Below are positions 6,846 through 15,074 of a DNA stretch of 36,517 nucleotides, piece after piece; position 1 is the first letter of the stretch, and each line of letters begins with the position of its first letter. The DNA comes from Labrys miyagiensis. GTDB taxonomy: Bacteria > Pseudomonadota > Alphaproteobacteria > Rhizobiales > Labraceae. The stretch is from the NCBI RefSeq assembly GCF_030160835.1, contig NZ_BSPC01000037.1:1-36517 (forward strand). Reading direction: 5' to 3'. The notes beneath the pieces were generated by a model that saw only the letters and a list, made by a program, of their open reading frames with translations, had not been told where the DNA came from and did not search any database. The translations under genes and the position numbers were made by a program.

Positions 6846-7898
6846 TTATAGATCTATGGCGCGGCGTTCGCGCATGGAACGATCGGCGGCAAGTACAACC
6901 TCCAGCGAGCGCACCGCATCGTTCATGTGGCGGGTGAGATCGAGATTTTCTGTGATGGCACGCATCACGAAGGCCTGTTCCCGCTCGCATAACGCCTGAT
7001 GACCGGGCTCGTCCTGCATCGAGACAAGGCGGTCCGGATTGGCGAAACCGCCATCGGGACGAAGAGCGGCATTGTGGATGCGGAGGATCGACGTCTTGGT
7101 GTGGGTATCGATGTCATCGGATTTGGCGTTTTCACTCATCACGATGGAGACCGCGCCCTTTGGGCTCATCACATCCTTCACGAAGAAGGCGGTCTCGGAG
7201 ATCATCGGGCCCCAGCCTGCTTCGTACCAACCAATCGAGCCATCTTCGAACAGCACCTGCAAGTGGCCGAAATTGACCTGGTCCGATGCAATCTCGTCTG
7301 AGAGGCGCACACCCATGCCCCGCACCTGGATCGGCCTGGCATCGGTGATTTGCAGCATCACATCGAGATAATGCACACCGCAGTCGACCACCGGCGAAGT
7401 CGAGTCCATCAAGCGCTTGTGGATCTGCCAGGCAGGCCCCGAAGACTGCTGGTTGAGATTCATGCGCATCACGAAGGGCGGCCCCATGTCTCGAGCGAGC
7501 CGGATGAATTCCATCCAGGACGGATGGTGGCGCAGAATATAGCCGATCACCAGCTTGCGCCCAGTGCGCTGTGCCGCCTCCACGACACGCCGGGCATCTT
7601 CGACCGTGGGCGCCAGCGGCTTTTCGACAAAGACATCGGCGCCTGCTTCCATGGCTTGGATGGCGAAGCCGGCATGGCTGTCAGTATAGGTGTTGATCGA
7701 GACCAGATCGGGCTTGAGTGCCAGGAGTTCATCGAAGGAACTGTAGCGCGGATAAGCAGCAAGCTCCGGCGGCAGTTCATTAATGGTTCTGTTGCCAAGG
7801 CCAACGATCTCAAAGCCTGGATTGGAGTGATAGGCCAGCGCGTGGCTCATGCCCATTTGCCCAAGGCCGATGACTGCGACGCGAATAGCTTTGCTCAT
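6846..7898 (-). CDS. Gfo/Idh/MocA-family NAD(P)-dependent oxidoreductase
   Basis: The 350-residue product has an N-terminal Rossmann fold (VAVIGLGQMG, glycine motif at 11-16), the family EKP motif (VEKPLAP, 92-97) and a C-terminal substrate domain with GVHYLDVML near residue 190, where the catalytic His is normally found. The family oxidises sugars or cyclitols and includes NAD-dependent glycosidases (GH109 type). The frame is open far upstream, but MSKAIRVAVIGLG at ATG 7898 is the natural start and overlaps the permease stop by 4 nt (ATGA). Being translated between permease and ATPase, it should act on the imported sugar, but no step of the known MurNAc route requires it, so its substrate is unknown. 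Confidence 0.9.
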   Translation of the reverse strand: MSKAIRVAVIGLGQMGMSHALAYHSNPGFEIVGLGNRTINELPPELAAYPRYSSFDELLALKPDLVSINTYTDSHAGFAIQAMEAGADVFVEKPLAPTVEDARRVVEAAQRTGRKLVIGYILRHHPSWMEFIRLARDMGPPFVMRMNLNQQSSGPAWQIHKRLMDSTSPVVDCGVHYLDVMLQITDARPIQVRGMGVRLSDEIASDQVNFGHLQVLFEDGSIGWYEAGWGPMISETAFFVKDVMSPKGAVSIVMSENAKSDDIDTHTKTSILRIHNAALRPDGGFANPDRLVSMQDEPGHQALCEREQAFVMRAITENLDLTRHMNDAVRSLEVVLAADRSMRERRAIDL

Positions 7899-8734
7899 TT
7901 GACGGCTCCAGCAGTGATGCCGCGGATAAGCTGGCGAGAGAACAGGAGGTAGAGCACCAGCACCGGCAAGATTGCGAGGCTGAGCGCCGCCAGCACAGCA
8001 TTCCAGTTGGTGACATATTGACCGATGAAGACTTGGGCTCCGAGCGTCACCGTTTTGGTTGCCTCGCCCGGCGCGAGAATGAGCGGGAACCAAAGGTCAT
8101 TCCAGATCGGGATCATCGTGAAGACGGCAACCGTCGCAAGAGCTGGCCGGATCAGCGGCAGGACGAGTTTGAAAAAAATGGCGTATTCGGAAAGGCCATC
8201 GATGCGCGCGGCATTCTTCAGATCATGCGAAACCTGATGCATGAACTCCTGAAGAATGAAGATCGCCAGCGGCAGGCCCTGCGCTGTGTACACCAGGATC
8301 AATGCCAGGTGGGTGTTCACGAGCCTGGCGGCGACCATCAGATTGAGGATTGCGATCGTGCCCAGCCGGATTGGGATCATGATGCCCAGCGCCATATACA
8401 GGCCCAACAGCGTATTGCCGCGAAAGCGGTATTCCGACAGGCCGAAGGCGGCCATGGCCCCGAACAGCAGCACGAAGAAGATCGAGCCAATTGTGACGAT
8501 CAGGCTGTTGCCGAAATAGAACAGGAAGTCTCCCTGCCCGATCACCGTAAAATAGCCGATGAGGTCAAAGGTCCTGGGCGTGGGCGGCAGCAGCGGCGTC
8601 GCGAAGATCGCGTTGCGCGCCTTCATCGAATTCATCACCACGAGGATGATCGGGGCTAGGCACAGGAAGGTGTAGCCGCCGAGAACCAGGTGCATGAGGG
8701 CGGTATTGAGTGGGGAAGAGCGGGCACGATTCAT
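7895..8734 (-). CDS. Sugar ABC transporter permease (MalG/UgpE-like)
   Basis: The 279-residue inner-membrane permease of the carbohydrate uptake CUT1 family, with about six membrane segments. The cytoplasmic EAA loop, which contacts the ATPase, reads NAARIDGLSEYAIFFKLVLP. The reading frame extends far upstream, antisense-like within the first permease gene; the start MNRARSSPLNTALMH at 8734, followed directly by TM1, is the sensible choice although its ribosome site is weak. It starts 11 nt after the stop of the partner permease and ends in a 4-nt overlap with the oxidoreductase gene, indicating translational coupling. Confidence 0.92.
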   Translation of the reverse strand: MNRARSSPLNTALMHLVLGGYTFLCLAPIILVVMNSMKARNAIFATPLLPPTPRTFDLIGYFTVIGQGDFLFYFGNSLIVTIGSIFFVLLFGAMAAFGLSEYRFRGNTLLGLYMALGIMIPIRLGTIAILNLMVAARLVNTHLALILVYTAQGLPLAIFILQEFMHQVSHDLKNAARIDGLSEYAIFFKLVLPLIRPALATVAVFTMIPIWNDLWFPLILAPGEATKTVTLGAQVFIGQYVTNWNAVLAALSLAILPVLVLYLLFSRQLIRGITAGAVK

Positions 8735-8745
8735 GATGGCTGGTC

Positions 8746-9675
8746 TCAGAACTGGTAGCGACGCATGCGCCGCTGCACGAAGAAGAGATAAATCATCACG
8801 CCGCTGAGAATGATGAGGAACATCATGGTGGCGATGGCTGCACCCATGTTCTGGTCGCCGAGCTGAAGCTGAAATCCGAAGAAGGTCCGGTAGAGAAAGG
8901 TGCCGAGAATGTCGGTGGCGAAATTCGGCCCTGCGAGCGCGCCCTGTGCCGTGTAGATTAGGTCGAAAGCATTGAAATTGCCCACGAAGGTCAGGATCGA
9001 GATGATTCCGATCGACGGCAGGATCAGGGGCAATTTGATTTTGCGGAATTGGGAAAAACCGGTGATGCCGTCGAGTTCGGCAGCCTCGATCACCTCCTCC
9101 GGGATCGACAGCATAGCAGCGTAGATCAGCATCATCGGAACGCCGACATATTGCCAGACCGAAACAAGCGCCAAGGTGACAAGGGCGGAGCTTTCCTGGC
9201 CCAGCCACGGTCCGAACATCCATTTGAGGCCGACCCAGCCCAATATGTTCGGCGTCACCCCCCATAACGGGCTTAAAATCAGCTTCCAGGTGAAGCCTAC
9301 AATAACGAAAGACAACATGGTCGGCAGGAAGATCGCGGTGCGATAGAAGCTGCGGCCACGCAGTTTCGGCACGGAAAGAATCGCGGCCAGCACCACACCG
9401 ATCGGGTTCTGCAGGCACATATGGATGATGAAGAAGATGACGTTGTTCTTCAGGGCATTCCAGAAGCTGGCCGACCAGCGTGGATCGAAGAACAAAGTCC
9501 GGAAGTTGTCGAACCCGGCTAAAGCCTGCTGACCGTCAATCGAGCGATAGAAGGCCAGGCGCAAGGTATCGGCCAGCGGAATGATCATGATGGCGGTATA
9601 GACCAGGACCGCCGGCGCCAGGAACACGGCGATATGCCAGCGCCGAGGGCGGCGCATCGTCTCGACATCTGACAT
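8746..9675 (-). CDS. Sugar ABC transporter permease (MalF/UgpA-like)
   Basis: The 309-residue CUT1 permease with six predicted membrane segments, the first at about 13-35 (HIAVFLAPAVLVYTAIMIIP). Its EAA loop reads IEAAELDGITGFSQFRKIKL followed by PLILPS. It forms a heterodimer with the MalG-like protein. Start ATG 9675 has GGGAG 7 nt upstream. The 257-nt gap to the binding-protein gene contains a stem-loop, so expression relative to the binding protein may be reduced, as is usual for such transporters. Confidence 0.93.
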   Translation of the reverse strand: MSDVETMRRPRRWHIAVFLAPAVLVYTAIMIIPLADTLRLAFYRSIDGQQALAGFDNFRTLFFDPRWSASFWNALKNNVIFFIIHMCLQNPIGVVLAAILSVPKLRGRSFYRTAIFLPTMLSFVIVGFTWKLILSPLWGVTPNILGWVGLKWMFGPWLGQESSALVTLALVSVWQYVGVPMMLIYAAMLSIPEEVIEAAELDGITGFSQFRKIKLPLILPSIGIISILTFVGNFNAFDLIYTAQGALAGPNFATDILGTFLYRTFFGFQLQLGDQNMGAAIATMMFLIILSGVMIYLFFVQRRMRRYQF

Positions 9676-9892
9676 GGATCGGCTCCCGGATAATGCGATG
9701 AATTAAGGCACAAGACGCCTTATGCACGAAGCGCGGCAGCAGACGGCTTTCCGCAGCAATTTTATTTGCTGTGCAAAGTCGGCGCATCGTTTCAAGCAAA
9801 TGGCAAAAAGACTTTGGTCTCTTGCGCGACGCCGCCTTGATGGAAGGGACTATCAGGCTCCCTCCTTCTGGCTCATCCTGCGAGACCGCCCT

Positions 9893-9910
9893 CTCCGGCT
9901 TTCGCCGGAG
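9893..9910 (-). promoter_or_regulatory. GAAA-capped stem-loop between binding-protein and permease genes
   Basis: On the minus strand the transcript would read CUCCGGC-GAAA-GCCGGAG: a perfect 7-bp GC-rich stem closed by a GNRA tetraloop, 23 nt after the binding-protein stop codon. No U-run follows, so it is more likely an mRNA-stabilising or partial-termination hairpin than a full terminator. Such hairpins after binding-protein genes (compare malE-malF) raise the binding protein above the permeases. Confidence 0.55.
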
Positions 9911-9932
9911 AAAGCTTTGGCCGCATTTTGTT

Positions 9933-11198
9933 TTACTTGGCAGGCTTGTACCAGCTGTCCAGCCCGGCCTGGAGCTTCTTGGCGGCATCATCAGGCGTTT
10001 CGGTGCCGTTGACGACGTTGGCCGAAACGTTCCACGTCTCGTTCTCGAGATTGGGCGTACCGCGCGACAGGATCTGATAGGTTGAGCGGATGGTCGATTT
10101 GCAGGTGCTCCGCCAGGACACGAATTCCTTGGCGAGGTCGTCCGTTAGGTCGACCTTGCCCGGCTGTAGGCTGAAGAAGCCGGGCAGTGCATTCGAATAG
10201 ATCGAAGCGAACTCGGAGGAAGCCACCCAGGTGAGGAAAGTCTTGGCAGCGTCCTGATTCTTCGACTTTGCGTTGATGCCAAGGGCGATATCGACATGGT
10301 CAGAGATATAGCAGGTGTCGCCCACCTTCTTCACTGGAGGTGGAAAGGCGCCCATCTTGAATTGAGCCTGGCTGTTGAACTGGGCGATATCCCAAGATCC
10401 CGCCGGATAGATCGCGGCACGGCCGAGTGAAAACAGGTTCTGGCTGTCGGGATAGGCCTGGGCCTTGTAGCCATCACCGAGGTAGGTCGCCCACCGGGCG
10501 AGTACCTTGTAGGGCTCGACCCATTGGGGGTCGGTCAGCTTCTCCTTGCCCGAGATCAGGGCCAAGCGCCCCTCTTCGCCATGCCAATAGTTCGGCCCGA
10601 TATTCTGGTAGCCCATGGTCGCGGCTTCCCACTGGTCCTTGGTTCCCAGATCCATCGGGGTGTAGGTGCCGTCGGCCTTGAGCTTGTCAAGGTCGGCGAA
10701 GAATTCATCCTCGGTCGCCGGCGGCTTGATGCCAACCTTGTCGAAAGCTTCCTTGTTGTAGATGAAGCCGTGGATGACGGAGGCAACCGGCACGCAGAAC
10801 GTGGTCTTGCCGTCGTCGGTCGACCAACCGGCCTTGGCTACTGGGGAGAATTTGTCGATGCCGGGAATGTCATTGACGGACGCAAGCAATCCCTTTTGGA
10901 AAAGCTGCAATGAGGCGTCGAAGGGGCGGCAGGCAATGATATCGCCAGCAGTACCTGCGTCGAGCTTGGAATTGAGAGCTGCGTTGTATTCAGTCGGGGC
11001 TGTCGGCTGGAATACGACCTTGATCTCCGGATGGACCTTGTTGAATGCCGGGATGATCTTTTCATTCCAGATTTGCAGGTCGTCATTGCGCCAGCTTTCG
11101 ACCGTCAATGTAGACTGGGCGAAGGCGTGGCTGACCGAAAATAGTGCCGCAGCACTGGCGGATGCAAGCACAAGCCTCTTGAAGCTTGATGTCATCAT
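9933..11198 (-). CDS. Extracellular sugar-binding protein of the ABC transporter
   Basis: The 421-residue periplasmic solute-binding protein, family 1 (MalE-like). It has a signal peptide with basic N-terminus and Ala-rich core (MMTSSFKRLVLASASAAALF), cleavage expected after AFA near residue 27. The mature part opens LTVESWRNDDLQIWNEKIIP, typical of CUT1 binding proteins. It captures the sugar for the two permeases. AGGAG lies 4 nt before ATG 11198 and 7 nt before a second ATG at 11195; either could initiate. The gene overlaps murQ by 4 nt. Linkage to MurQ/NagA points to MurNAc, GlcNAc or a muropeptide-derived disaccharide as ligand; the sequence alone does not decide. Confidence 0.92.
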   Translation of the reverse strand: MMTSSFKRLVLASASAAALFSVSHAFAQSTLTVESWRNDDLQIWNEKIIPAFNKVHPEIKVVFQPTAPTEYNAALNSKLDAGTAGDIIACRPFDASLQLFQKGLLASVNDIPGIDKFSPVAKAGWSTDDGKTTFCVPVASVIHGFIYNKEAFDKVGIKPPATEDEFFADLDKLKADGTYTPMDLGTKDQWEAATMGYQNIGPNYWHGEEGRLALISGKEKLTDPQWVEPYKVLARWATYLGDGYKAQAYPDSQNLFSLGRAAIYPAGSWDIAQFNSQAQFKMGAFPPPVKKVGDTCYISDHVDIALGINAKSKNQDAAKTFLTWVASSEFASIYSNALPGFFSLQPGKVDLTDDLAKEFVSWRSTCKSTIRSTYQILSRGTPNLENETWNVSANVVNGTETPDDAAKKLQAGLDSWYKPAK

Positions 11199-12139
11199 GT
11201 TCTCCTGTGGTTGGTCACGGCGGTTGGATCCGCCTTGCTGTCGTCCGCCGCGAGGGCTGCAAGGGCATCCCGCACATCCCCGCCGCGACTTTTCAAAAAG
11301 GCTTCCGCCTTTTCGAGGCTCTTTGCTCCGGCTGCCAGGAGGATGGCCGGCTTGACCGAACCATGTGCTCGTTTCAGCGCCTCTCGCGCCGCGGCAGCGT
11401 CGACATCCGCGGCGCCGGCAACGACGGCAACGGCGCGACGGCGCAATTTCTCGTTATCCGCCTGCATGTTGACCATGAGACCGCGGAAGGTGTGGCCCAA
11501 GCGGATGGCAATCAGGGTCGACAACATGTTGAGAGCGCATTTCTGCGCCGTCCCGGCATTCATGCGTGTCGAGCCGGCGATCACCTCCGGCGGCGTCGCC
11601 AACAAGACCGGATGATCGGCGTTCTGGAGCAGCGGCGTTTCGGGATTGGAAGCGATGCCGACTGTCAGCGCGCCGGCGTGCCGGGCACAACGCAGGGCCG
11701 AAACGACATAGGGTGTGCTGCCGCTGGCCGAAATTCCGACAAGGCAATCGGCGCTCGTCAGACCCAATGCCGCGACCTCTTGCGCGGCCATGTCGCCATC
11801 ATCCTCGGCTTTCGAGGGAATGTCGAACATGGCTTCTCGGCCACCGGCGAGCAGCACGACAATCTGCTCGGGATCGATGCCATAGGTCCCTGGCAGCTCC
11901 AGCGCGTCGACTTGGGCCAGAAGCCCCGATGATCCTGCTCCGGCGTAAACGAGTCGGCCGCCGCGGCGCATACCGCTGGCGATCGCTTCGGCAGCACCAG
12001 CCAGTTCAGGAACCGCATTCGCGACAGCGTCAATTGCTTCGCGCTGCGTCGCTGCGATGAGCGAAAGCACGTCGACCCCCGACAGGGTGTCGATATCGCG
12101 GTACAGGTCGCTTGCTTCTTCGGTGCGGGGGCCGCTCAT
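11195..12139 (-). CDS. murQ: N-acetylmuramic acid 6-phosphate etherase MurQ
   Basis: Cleaves the lactyl ether of MurNAc-6-phosphate to give GlcNAc-6-phosphate and D-lactate in the cytoplasm. The 314-residue product has the single SIS fold of the family: VYAGAGSSGLLAQVDALELP with E81 at the position of the catalytic acid of E. coli MurQ, a second candidate acid E112 in KAEDDGDMA, the phosphate-binding SIS motif GISASGSTPYV (135-145), and the GSTRMNAGTAQK signature (189-200). First gene of the leftward arm; start ATG 12139 has only a weak ribosome site. The 4-nt overlap with the binding-protein gene couples etherase and uptake. Assignment is strong from motifs and neighbours. Confidence 0.93.
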   Translation of the reverse strand: MSGPRTEEASDLYRDIDTLSGVDVLSLIAATQREAIDAVANAVPELAGAAEAIASGMRRGGRLVYAGAGSSGLLAQVDALELPGTYGIDPEQIVVLLAGGREAMFDIPSKAEDDGDMAAQEVAALGLTSADCLVGISASGSTPYVVSALRCARHAGALTVGIASNPETPLLQNADHPVLLATPPEVIAGSTRMNAGTAQKCALNMLSTLIAIRLGHTFRGLMVNMQADNEKLRRRAVAVVAGAADVDAAAAREALKRAHGSVKPAILLAAGAKSLEKAEAFLKSRGGDVRDALAALAADDSKADPTAVTNHRRT

Positions 12140-12173
12140 GTCGTGCGAAACCGTGCCAGTGAGTGGAGTTGGT

Positions 12174-12190
12174 GGACACTACCAATATAA
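12174..12190 (-). promoter_or_regulatory. Candidate GntR (NagR-type) operator upstream of murQ
   Basis: Minus strand TTATATTGGTAGTGTCC, continuing into CACCAA so that the core is an imperfect TTGGT-N7-ACCAA inverted repeat (12169-12185). The same 17 bases with two changes occur at 12358-12374 facing the other arm. The ATTGGTA core resembles dre-like sites of HutC-type NagR/YvoA/DasR regulators. Site recognition is inferred. Confidence 0.5.
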
Positions 12191-12255
12191 TACCTTTCGT
12201 CAATTGAAATTTTAACGATTTGACGGAATCTCGAAGCGTGCTGCCAAAGCCCGCT

Positions 12256-12275
12256 TATTGTATCCGGGTACAATA
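12256..12275. promoter_or_regulatory. 20-bp perfect palindrome in the divergent promoter region
   Basis: Seven-base arms TATTGTA and TACAATA flank TCCGGG, midway between the two operator-like motifs. The form suits a dimeric regulator (GntR or LacI type, or an activator). It shares no obvious sequence with the ATTGGTA motif, so a second regulator is possible. Confidence 0.45.
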
Positions 12276-12334
12276 TTGATTTCTTCTCCTGAGAGCGCTG
12301 CAAATGGCGACTGACAGCGAAATTTCAGTATGGC

Positions 12335-12374
12335 TTGTTTGTGATTTACAAGATGGTTTATATTGGTATTGTCT
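12335..12374 (+). promoter_or_regulatory. Candidate promoter and operator of the kinase-gntR-nagB-nagA arm
   Basis: TTGTTT (12335-12340), 18 nt, then TATATT (12359-12364) as -35/-10. The -10 lies inside TTATATTGGTATTGTCT (12358-12374), nearly identical to the motif before murQ. The kinase ATG is at 12392 with GGAGAGG just after the motif, so a bound repressor would cover the promoter and start. This explains autoregulation, since the gntR gene is in this arm. Confidence 0.45.
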
Positions 12375-12391
12375 CTGAAGGAGAGGAAAGA

Positions 12392-13288
12392 ATGTCGAGC
12401 CCCTGTTATCTTGCCATCGACGGCGGCGGCACCAATACGCGCGCCCGGCTCGCGGATGGCAGCGGCCGCATCATCGGTGAAGGACTGTCCGGTTCATCCA
12501 ACCTGACGCTCGGCATCGAGACGGCCGGCACCGCCATCGCGGCCGCCGGCGACATCGCGTTGAAGGCTGCGGGCCTCGGCGAGAGGGCGCGCGCGTTCGT
12601 TCATGCCGGCCTGGGCCTGGCCGGGGCGAATGTTCCGGCCCTCGCCGAAGCTATCGGCGGTTTCGCCTTCGGCTATCGCACCGTAGCGGTTGCCTCTGAT
12701 GCTGTTTCGGCCTGCCTCGGCGCTCATGGTGGCGGCGATGGCGGCATCCTCATTCTTGGCACGGGCTCGCAAGGATTGGCTTTGGTGGGCGGCAAGAGCA
12801 CAGCGGTCGGTGGTTGGGGGTTTGCCATTTCCGACGAAGCCTCCGGCGCCATTCTCGGTCGTGCCGCCTTGCGTGCCGCCATTTTGGCTGTCGACGCCCT
12901 TTGTCCCGCTTCAGATCTCACGCGTGCCATTCTGGCCCGTTTCCACGACGAGCCCGCGCGAGCTGTATTATGGGCGAAGTCTGCGACACCTCGCGACTAT
13001 GGCAGTTTTGCACCTCTCGTCTTCGAGCGCGCCGGCCGCGACAGCGTCGCTGATTTCCTGATCGCGGACGCCGTACGCTCGATTGTGGCGATGCTCGAGA
13101 GGTTAACCTTCCTGGGGGCGCCTCGCATCGCCCTAATGGGGGGCCTCGCCAAGCCCTATCGCCCTTTCATTCCGGCGCGTTATGACAAGATCCTGGTCCA
13201 AGCCAAAGGCGATGCCATGGACGGCGCCCTGATGCTGGCGCGACAAGGCGCCGATGCGGCCGCAGTAAATTCTGGAGTAACCGGATGA
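12392..13288 (+). CDS. BadF/BadG-family amino-sugar kinase (MurK/NagK-like)
   Basis: ATP-dependent sugar kinase expected to phosphorylate imported MurNAc and/or GlcNAc at O6. The 298-residue ASKHA-fold product opens YLAIDGGGTNTRARLADGSG (phosphate-1 loop 10-16) and has a second glycine-rich block ILILGTGSQGLALVGG followed by GGWGFAISDEASG, typical of the BadF/BadG/BcrA GlcNAc/MurNAc kinases (MurK of Clostridium accepts both). The frame extends to a TTG at 12335, but ATG 12392 has GAAGGAG at good distance. It overlaps gntR by 4 nt. Because MurQ needs MurNAc-6-P and uptake here is by ABC transport rather than PTS, dual GlcNAc/MurNAc activity is the natural inference. Confidence 0.88.
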   Translation: MSSPCYLAIDGGGTNTRARLADGSGRIIGEGLSGSSNLTLGIETAGTAIAAAGDIALKAAGLGERARAFVHAGLGLAGANVPALAEAIGGFAFGYRTVAVASDAVSACLGAHGGGDGGILILGTGSQGLALVGGKSTAVGGWGFAISDEASGAILGRAALRAAILAVDALCPASDLTRAILARFHDEPARAVLWAKSATPRDYGSFAPLVFERAGRDSVADFLIADAVRSIVAMLERLTFLGAPRIALMGGLAKPYRPFIPARYDKILVQAKGDAMDGALMLARQGADAAAVNSGVTG

Positions 13289-14046
13289 GCCGGATCGCAT
13301 CCATCTTCGGGCTCGAGGGACTGCCGGCCGACGATCCGGCTCCGCTCTATCTGCGGCTGCAGGAGCGGATCAGAAGCGCTATCCAGCGTGGTGACCTACG
13401 CCCGCTTGATGCCTTGCCTGGCGAGCGCGATATTGCCGAAGCTTTTTCCGTATCGCGCGTCACCGTGCGCAAGGCACTCGCGGGCCTCGTCGAAACTGGG
13501 CTTTTAAAGCAGCGGCAGGGATCCGGCACTTTTGTCGCGGCCCCACCCCAGAGGGTTGAGCAGCCGCTGTCGCGACTGACCTCATTCACCGAGGATATGC
13601 ACTCGCGCGGCTTCGTCTCAACATCGCGATGGCTCAAACGCGAGGTGTCGCTGGCCTCCCCTCAGGAAGCGATGCGCCTGTCGTTGTCACCCACCGAAAC
13701 GGTATGCCGCTTGTCGCGCCTTCGTCTCGCCGACGATACGCCAATGGCGATCGAGCGCGCTACCATCTCAACGCGCTACCTTCCCGATCCGAACCTCGTC
13801 GGTCAGTCGCTCTATGCCGTGCTCGAAGAGCGTGGTGTCAGGCCCGTGCGAGCCTTGCAGCGCCTCAGTGCCGCCAACCTGGGCCCAGAGGAGGCGACCC
13901 TGCTCGATGTGCCACCGGGTTCGGCTGCTTTATCGATCGATCGTCTCGCCTTCCTCGAGACCGGGACGCCGATCGAATTCACCCATTCATGGTACCGAGG
14001 CGACGCGTATGACTTCGTTGCCGAATTGACATTGAGGCGCGAATGA
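13285..14046 (+). CDS. GntR/HutC-family transcriptional regulator (NagR-like)
   Basis: The 253-residue regulator with an N-terminal winged helix (about 20-88; RDIAEAFSVSRVTVRKALAG and a wing GLLKQRQGSGTFV) and a C-terminal UTRA ligand domain (about 105-245). UTRA-domain NagR/YvoA/DasR proteins sense GlcN-6-P or GlcNAc-6-P and repress amino-sugar genes. Four-nt overlaps on both sides place it inside the kinase-nagB-nagA operon, so it is probably autoregulated. The paired ATTGGTA motifs at 12174-12190 and 12358-12374 are its likely operators. Repressor rather than activator is an inference from the site overlapping the -10 box. Confidence 0.9.
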   Translation: MSRIASIFGLEGLPADDPAPLYLRLQERIRSAIQRGDLRPLDALPGERDIAEAFSVSRVTVRKALAGLVETGLLKQRQGSGTFVAAPPQRVEQPLSRLTSFTEDMHSRGFVSTSRWLKREVSLASPQEAMRLSLSPTETVCRLSRLRLADDTPMAIERATISTRYLPDPNLVGQSLYAVLEERGVRPVRALQRLSAANLGPEEATLLDVPPGSAALSIDRLAFLETGTPIEFTHSWYRGDAYDFVAELTLRRE

Positions 14047-15074
14047 CGGCCCCGACTTCCTCCTCGACGACAACCGCAATGGCCTTGGAAATTGCTGAAA
14101 CGCCGGCGGCCTTTGCCCGTTTCCTAGACCGGGAAGGTGCTTCCCTGGCAAGGATCGGCGCAAAGCTGAGAAACATCGCCCCGTCTCTGGTCGTGACCTG
14201 CGCGCGGGGATCGTCCGACAACGTGGCGGGCTATTTCAAATATCTCAGCGAGATATGCACCGGAGTGCCTGTTGCCTCGATCGGCCCCTCAATCGCCTCC
14301 ATCTACAATGCGCCGCTGCGGCTCAAGGGCGCCGTTGTCATCTCGGTGTCTCAATCGGGCAAGAGCCCCGATATCCTCGCTTTGCAGAGCGCGGCCCGGG
14401 AAGCTGGAGCTTTCGCCATCGCCGTCGTCAATGATGATACGTCTCCGCTTGCAGCTCAGGCCGATGCCGTGCTGCCCATCCATGCTGGGGTCGAGAAGAG
14501 CGTAGCTGCCACCAAGACGTGCCTCAGCTCTGCCGCAGTCCTCGCCGCGCTGCTCAGCGAGTGGCACCAGGAAAAGTCGCTACAGCAATCTGTGCGCAAA
14601 TTGCCCGGAACGTTCGAGACTGCATTTTCGGCCGATTGGAGTTCTGCAATTCCGGTGTTCGAAAAGGCGCAATCGGCCTATGTCATCGGCCGCGGCCCGG
14701 CCTTTCCGGTCGCACAGGAGGCAGCGCTCAAGCTCAAGGAAACAGCTGTGTTGCACGCCGAGGCCTATAGTGGAGCCGAGGTGATGCATGGACCGCTGCA
14801 ACTAGTTGGCGAGGGTTTCCCCATTCTGGCGTTCCGCCCGGGTGATGCGGCCTATGCGGCGATGGGCGAGGCGATCGAACGCTTGCGCGCTGCTGGCGCT
14901 ACCATGTTCGTGGCTGGTGGTGACGACCTGCCGTTCAAAAGTTCGGGGCATCCCCTCATCGACCCCCTGGCCATGCTGCTGTCCTTCTATGGCCTGGCGG
15001 AGAAGATTGCGCGCCACCGCGGGTTTGACCCCGACCGCCCCACCCGATTGCACAAAGTGACGGAGACGATCTGA
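14043..15074 (+). CDS. SIS-domain glucosamine-6-phosphate deaminase (NagB-II type)
   Basis: The 343-residue protein equals the isomerase half of GlmS without the glutaminase domain: two SIS domains (about 40-170 and 200-335). SIS-1 carries CARGSSDNVAGYFKY and the phosphate loop SVSQSGKSPDI. SIS-2 carries EAALKLKETAVLHAEAYSGA then EVMHGPLQL, matching the GlmS LKE..HAEAY..GE..HGP block. Stand-alone proteins of this kind act as NagB-II, converting GlcN-6-P to fructose-6-P and ammonia. The neighbour nagA overlaps by 1 nt (TGATG), which supports that role over sugar isomerisation (AgaS/FrlB type). Confidence 0.88.
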   Translation: MTAPTSSSTTTAMALEIAETPAAFARFLDREGASLARIGAKLRNIAPSLVVTCARGSSDNVAGYFKYLSEICTGVPVASIGPSIASIYNAPLRLKGAVVISVSQSGKSPDILALQSAAREAGAFAIAVVNDDTSPLAAQADAVLPIHAGVEKSVAATKTCLSSAAVLAALLSEWHQEKSLQQSVRKLPGTFETAFSADWSSAIPVFEKAQSAYVIGRGPAFPVAQEAALKLKETAVLHAEAYSGAEVMHGPLQLVGEGFPILAFRPGDAAYAAMGEAIERLRAAGATMFVAGGDDLPFKSSGHPLIDPLAMLLSFYGLAEKIARHRGFDPDRPTRLHKVTETI

